Source: DAOTUL01 sp034437435 (GTDB taxonomy: Bacteria; Chloroflexota; Anaerolineae; Aggregatilineales; Phototrophicaceae). From it: a stretch of DNA of 27,250 nucleotides. The DNA is taken from contig CAYQJO010000031.1 of NCBI GenBank assembly GCA_964417785.1, positions 1 through 27,250 on the forward strand. Direction: 5' to 3'. Positions 24,178 to 27,250 of this stretch are shown one piece after another (positions within the stretch are counted from its first letter, which is position 1; each line of letters begins with the position of its first letter). Under the pieces are notes generated by a model. The model did no database searches. It was given only the letters and a program-made list of their open reading frames with translations, and had not been told where the DNA came from. The position numbers and the translations under genes were made by a program.

Positions 24178-25155
24178 ATGGACCTATTTCGGCGTTTATT
24201 CGGGAAGACAAATGAACAAGCCGTCCCGGCTGAAGAAGTGAAACAACCGCCAGAAGCGGTAGAAGAAGATGACGACCTCGACCCAACCACACTCCCGGTT
24301 GGCACGCAAGACCTCATGCCGCGAACACCATCGGTCGCCGAAGGTGTCACCCAACCGCTCAGCCCGGAAACGGTGATGACCTACCGCAACGACTCGATAG
24401 CATTTGGGCAGGTTTCCGATGTGGGATTGGTGCGCAGCAACAATCAGGATTCTGCGCTGTCTTTCCTGTTTACCAGCCGCAGTGTTGACGACCAACCGGA
24501 TTTCGGACTGTTTATCGTCGCCGATGGTATGGGTGGACACCATGATGGTGAGCGAGCCTCAGCTATCACAACCAAGTCGCTCGCAGCCCACATCACGCAT
24601 TCCATCTACCTACCCTTGCTCAATGGCACAAATGACATTGAGCAGGTGCCGCTGACTGAAGCCATGGTGAATGGTGTCAAAAAGTCCAACGAGGAAGTTA
24701 TTAAACATGTGCCAGAAGGCGGCACAACGGTCACAGCCGTTGTCCTGCTGGGCGACCTGGCTCATATTGCCCATGTGGGCGACAGCCGTGCCTATCTGCT
24801 GACAAAAGACGGGATCGAGCAAATTACCCGCGATCATTCGTTGGTTCAGCGATTGATTGAACTGGACCAGATTACGCCGGAAGAGGCCGCCGATCACCCG
24901 CAAAAAAATGTCCTCTACCGGGCGCTTGGACAGAACGAAACCATCGAGGTCGATACAATCACACGCCGTTTGCCACCAGAATCGCGTGTTTTGATATGCA
25001 GCGATGGCCTCTGGGGACAGGTCGAAGAGCGGGACCTTTACGAGATTTGCATGAATGTACCGGACCCTCAACAGGCATGTGAGAAACTGGCCGCTCTGGC
25101 AAATACACATGGTGGGGTCGACAATATCACCTCAATTCTACTAAAGATTTCCTGA
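24178..25155 (+). CDS. PP2C-family Ser/Thr phosphatase (PrpC/Stp type)
   Basis: A 325-residue metal-dependent phosphatase. The N-terminal 75 residues are an acidic, Pro- and Thr-rich extension, which may be flexible or carry phospho-sites. The PP2C domain follows: GQVSDVGLVRSNNQD (77-91, D91), VADGMGG (114-120, metal D116), GGTTVTAV, HVGDSRAYLL, the SDGLWG motif and the final GGVDNIT with a metal Asp. It should reverse phosphorylation by the kinase encoded 27 bases upstream. GGAG lies 8 bases before ATG 24178. All core metal residues seem to be present. Confidence 0.93.
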   Translation: MDLFRRLFGKTNEQAVPAEEVKQPPEAVEEDDDLDPTTLPVGTQDLMPRTPSVAEGVTQPLSPETVMTYRNDSIAFGQVSDVGLVRSNNQDSALSFLFTSRSVDDQPDFGLFIVADGMGGHHDGERASAITTKSLAAHITHSIYLPLLNGTNDIEQVPLTEAMVNGVKKSNEEVIKHVPEGGTTVTAVVLLGDLAHIAHVGDSRAYLLTKDGIEQITRDHSLVQRLIELDQITPEEAADHPQKNVLYRALGQNETIEVDTITRRLPPESRVLICSDGLWGQVEERDLYEICMNVPDPQQACEKLAALANTHGGVDNITSILLKIS

Positions 25156-25165
25156 GTAAGCGCTT

Positions 25166-26653
25166 ATGAGTTGGGAAAACGATCCTTACGGCATTCTCGG
25201 TCTTTCACCGGAAGCCACAATTGACGAAGTGAAGTCTGCCTATAAAAGTCTGGCTCGCCGTCTGCACCCGGATGTCAACCCGAATAATCCGGCAGCAGCA
25301 CAGCAATTCCAGGACATCACCAGTGCTCACGAGCTTCTCACCGATTCACGACGCAAGCGAGATGTTGATCAGCGCTTGAAGAAGCTTCAGAGCAGTGTGG
25401 ATAGTTACTTCACATTACAGGTTACGCCGAGTAAACGGAAAATTATTCCATTACCTGAAGCGCAGGTGATCTACTTGCTGGCTGACATTTTCCCTGATCC
25501 CTCGGCACAACAAAATCAGGAAGGCCGCGATGCGTCCCTGAATCTGACGCTGGTTCTCGATCACAGCAATTCAATGAACGGCACCCGTATCGAGAAGGTC
25601 AAAATTGCGGCCCATCAGATTATAGACAACATGAATGAAGACGACATTCTCTCTGTCGTGACATTCAACGACCGCGCTCAGGTTGTGATCCCGGCAACGC
25701 CTGTTGTTGATAGACCGGCACTCAAGGCCAAAGTCAGCATGATTGTCGCTTCCGGTGGGACAGAAATATTCAAGGGACTTTCGGCAGGCGTAGAGCAAAC
25801 TCAAGAGTACCTGGGGCCACGTCTGGTCAATCATGTCATCCTACTCACTGACGGCCACACATTTGGCGATCAAAAAGCCTGCCTTGATCTGGCCGCTAAA
25901 TCTGCCGTTGAGGGCATAGGCATCAGCGCGATGGGGTTGGGCCACGACTGGAACGATGAATTTCTTGATAATCTCGCCTCACGCACCGGTGGGAACTCGG
26001 TTTATATCAATTCGGCTGGTGCTGTCGTCCGGTTCCTGAATGACCATGTGCGTAATCTGACCAATGCTTTTGCCGAGCGTGTTGTGCTGTCCATTGCACC
26101 GGACCCGGATGTAGAGATCGAATCGGCGTTTAAGCTTTCTCCCCACCCCCAACCGCTTACTATCGAGGATGGTCTGCTGCAACTGGGCAGTTTGCAGATT
26201 AACCGTCCGATTTCGGTCCTGCTTCAATTCCAGATGCCCAAAGAGATGCCCGAAGGGCGGCGTTCTGTTGCCCGCCTCCAGGCACGCGGCGAAATCCTCA
26301 CCAACATCCAGCAGCACTATCAGACGGTCAGTGATATAGCACTCGAAGTCACCAATGACACCACGCCAGAGGACCCGCCCACGTCGATTCTGGATGCGCT
26401 GAGCAAATTGACACTTTATCGTTTGCAGGAACGTGCTCAACAGGCACTGGAAGATGGCGACATAAACGAAGCAACTCGCCGTCTGGAAAATCTGGCAACC
26501 CGATTGTTGGCGATGGGACAGGAAGACCTGGCACATCAGGCGCTTTCAGAGGCGCGTCGTGTCGCCCACACAAACGACCTATCTGACCGTGGCCGCAAAA
26601 CACTGAAGTACCAGACAAGGTATCTATTGATGGATGCTGAGGGTGAGGACTAA
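25166..26653 (+). CDS. J-domain/von Willebrand factor A fusion protein
   Basis: A 495-residue protein. Residues 6-75 form a J domain with the HPD triad at 34-36, so it should stimulate an Hsp70 (DnaK). Residues about 120-300 form a VWA domain with an intact metal site: DHSNS (132-136), T199 in SGGTEI and D229 in LLTDGH. A beta-rich region follows (about 303-400) and then a helical, TPR-like C-terminus (about 400-490, LYRLQERAQQALEDGDINEA). No membrane helix or signal was found, so it is cytoplasmic. It starts 10 bases after the PP2C stop. The fusion of a J domain to an intact VWA domain is unusual in my experience. With its neighbours it suggests a chaperone-linked scaffold under phospho-control. 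Confidence 0.9.
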   Translation: MSWENDPYGILGLSPEATIDEVKSAYKSLARRLHPDVNPNNPAAAQQFQDITSAHELLTDSRRKRDVDQRLKKLQSSVDSYFTLQVTPSKRKIIPLPEAQVIYLLADIFPDPSAQQNQEGRDASLNLTLVLDHSNSMNGTRIEKVKIAAHQIIDNMNEDDILSVVTFNDRAQVVIPATPVVDRPALKAKVSMIVASGGTEIFKGLSAGVEQTQEYLGPRLVNHVILLTDGHTFGDQKACLDLAAKSAVEGIGISAMGLGHDWNDEFLDNLASRTGGNSVYINSAGAVVRFLNDHVRNLTNAFAERVVLSIAPDPDVEIESAFKLSPHPQPLTIEDGLLQLGSLQINRPISVLLQFQMPKEMPEGRRSVARLQARGEILTNIQQHYQTVSDIALEVTNDTTPEDPPTSILDALSKLTLYRLQERAQQALEDGDINEATRRLENLATRLLAMGQEDLAHQALSEARRVAHTNDLSDRGRKTLKYQTRYLLMDAEGED

Positions 26654-26658
26654 ACCCG

Positions 26659-27162
26659 ATGATTATCTGTCCCTACTGTGGTCACCACAACCGAGAGGGG
26701 CTGTTGTACTGCGAGGAATGTGCACACGGCCTGTCCTCTGCCAGAGTAGAGGCCACACTTCCCACCCGAAAATTAGAGGACTCCCTCAATGAGTTCTCGG
26801 CGCGAACAACCTGGGGTACGGCCAGCATCGGTGAGACATCGACCGTTATTGTACATATTCGTGATGTATCGGAGCCATTGCTCATCAAACTATCTGATAA
26901 GGTATTGCTGGGACGGGTAGATAAACGCAGTTCAAGGCAACCTGATGTTGATTTGACACCTTATGGCGCACTCGAAAAGGGTGTATCGCGCATTCATGCT
27001 GCCATCGACCGTAGCGATAGTGTTCTCACCTTGATCGACCTGGGAAGTTCCAACGGCACACACCTGAATGGTCAGAAGCTTGCCAGCGAGCAACCCCGTG
27101 TCTTGAGAGATGGGGACGAGATTCGCCTGGGCAAACTCATCGCCCACATTTATTTCAAGTGA
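26659..27162 (+). CDS. Zinc-ribbon and FHA domain protein
   Basis: A 167-residue protein. The N-terminus is a zinc ribbon with C4-PY-C7 and C18-EE-C21. A linker (about 25-65) rich in Ser and Thr, including ATLPTRK, may hold kinase sites. The FHA domain (about 66-167) has GR (85-86), GVSRIHA (108-114; S110, R111 and H113 are phosphothreonine-site residues) and DLGSSNGTHLNG (127-138). FHA domains bind phosphothreonine peptides, so this is the reader in the kinase/phosphatase cluster. It starts 5 bases after the J-VWA stop. The layout resembles GarA/Fha-type regulators but with a zinc ribbon added. Confidence 0.92.
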   Translation: MIICPYCGHHNREGLLYCEECAHGLSSARVEATLPTRKLEDSLNEFSARTTWGTASIGETSTVIVHIRDVSEPLLIKLSDKVLLGRVDKRSSRQPDVDLTPYGALEKGVSRIHAAIDRSDSVLTLIDLGSSNGTHLNGQKLASEQPRVLRDGDEIRLGKLIAHIYFK

Positions 27163-27188
27163 TCGCATAATTGAGTACTGGAGTGGTC

Positions 27189-27250
27189 ATGTACAGTCTG
27201 CTCATTCACATTTCAAATTCAGAGCCTATAAAGGTAGATGTAGAACAACT
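27189..27250 (+). CDS. Start of a further gene in the signalling cluster (truncated)
   Basis: ATG 27189 follows a GGAG site (27180-27183) by 5 bases and stays open to the window edge: about 20 codons, MYSLLIHISNSEPIKVDVEQ. It lies 26 bases after the FHA gene on the same strand. Too little is present to name it; the short beta-strand-like start would fit another small regulatory domain. Confidence 0.5.
   Translation, partial: MYSLLIHISNSEPIKVDVEQ

Noticed and set aside
25979..26536. 185-codon minus-strand frame within the J-VWA gene
   Set aside because: Low-complexity antisense product overlapping a clear coding region.
22213..27250. Reading the kinase, PP2C and FHA genes as a type VI secretion regulatory set
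   Set aside because: No tss structural gene (TssB, TssC, Hcp, ClpV) is seen, and the J-VWA and zinc-ribbon proteins are not part of that set.

Overview
The window reads as a chromosomal stretch of a free-living bacterium. Several gene types and one domain combination (a glycosidase-like domain fused to an O-antigen polymerase, DUF348-G5 lipoproteins, a kinase with a PQQ-type propeller, type 2 IPP isomerase) are ones I associate with Chloroflexota, perhaps Anaerolineae-like. This is an impression from gene content, not a phylogenetic placement. No rRNA, tRNA, CRISPR array, transposase or phage gene was seen. Coding density is very high, and no gene-free stretch reaches 300 bases.

Layout. (1) 1-3950, minus strand: a Na+-pumping biotin-dependent decarboxylase operon, read mmdA, oadG, biotin carrier, oadB, then a truncated gene of unknown function. 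(2) 4094-6825, plus strand, divergent from it: iolB and iolD of myo-inositol catabolism, joined by an ATGA overlap and followed by a perfect 35-base palindrome. (3) 6945-19529, plus strand: eleven tightly packed or overlapping genes. They encode a THUMP-type RNA methyltransferase, a DUF348-G5-propeller lipoprotein, a glycosidase-like/O-antigen polymerase fusion, a degenerate macro domain protein, UDP-glucuronate decarboxylase (UDP-xylose synthase), a second O-antigen ligase-like protein, a GtrA protein, a GT4 glycosyltransferase, a hotdog thioesterase, a magnesium-chelatase-I-like AAA+ protein and a membrane protein. The middle of this block is a small surface-polysaccharide locus. (4) 19510-22086: acyl carrier protein (minus), type 2 isopentenyl-diphosphate isomerase (plus) and HemW (minus). 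(5) 22122-27250, plus strand: a Ser/Thr phospho-signalling cluster from a strong predicted promoter. It holds a cytoplasmic kinase with an eight-repeat propeller, a PP2C phosphatase, a J-domain/VWA fusion, a zinc-ribbon/FHA protein, and the start of a further gene.

How they fit together. The decarboxylase would turn a carboxyl-CoA thioester, most likely methylmalonyl-CoA, into a sodium gradient. The inositol pair feeds central carbon. The polysaccharide block makes a nucleotide sugar, transfers sugars and polymerises or ligates glycans outside the membrane. In the last cluster a writer (kinase), eraser (PP2C), reader (FHA) and a chaperone-linked VWA scaffold are in line. This resembles the kinase/PP2C/VWA triads known from tellurite-resistance-type (TerY-P) systems, but with a J domain on the VWA protein. 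It is the best candidate here for an undescribed system.
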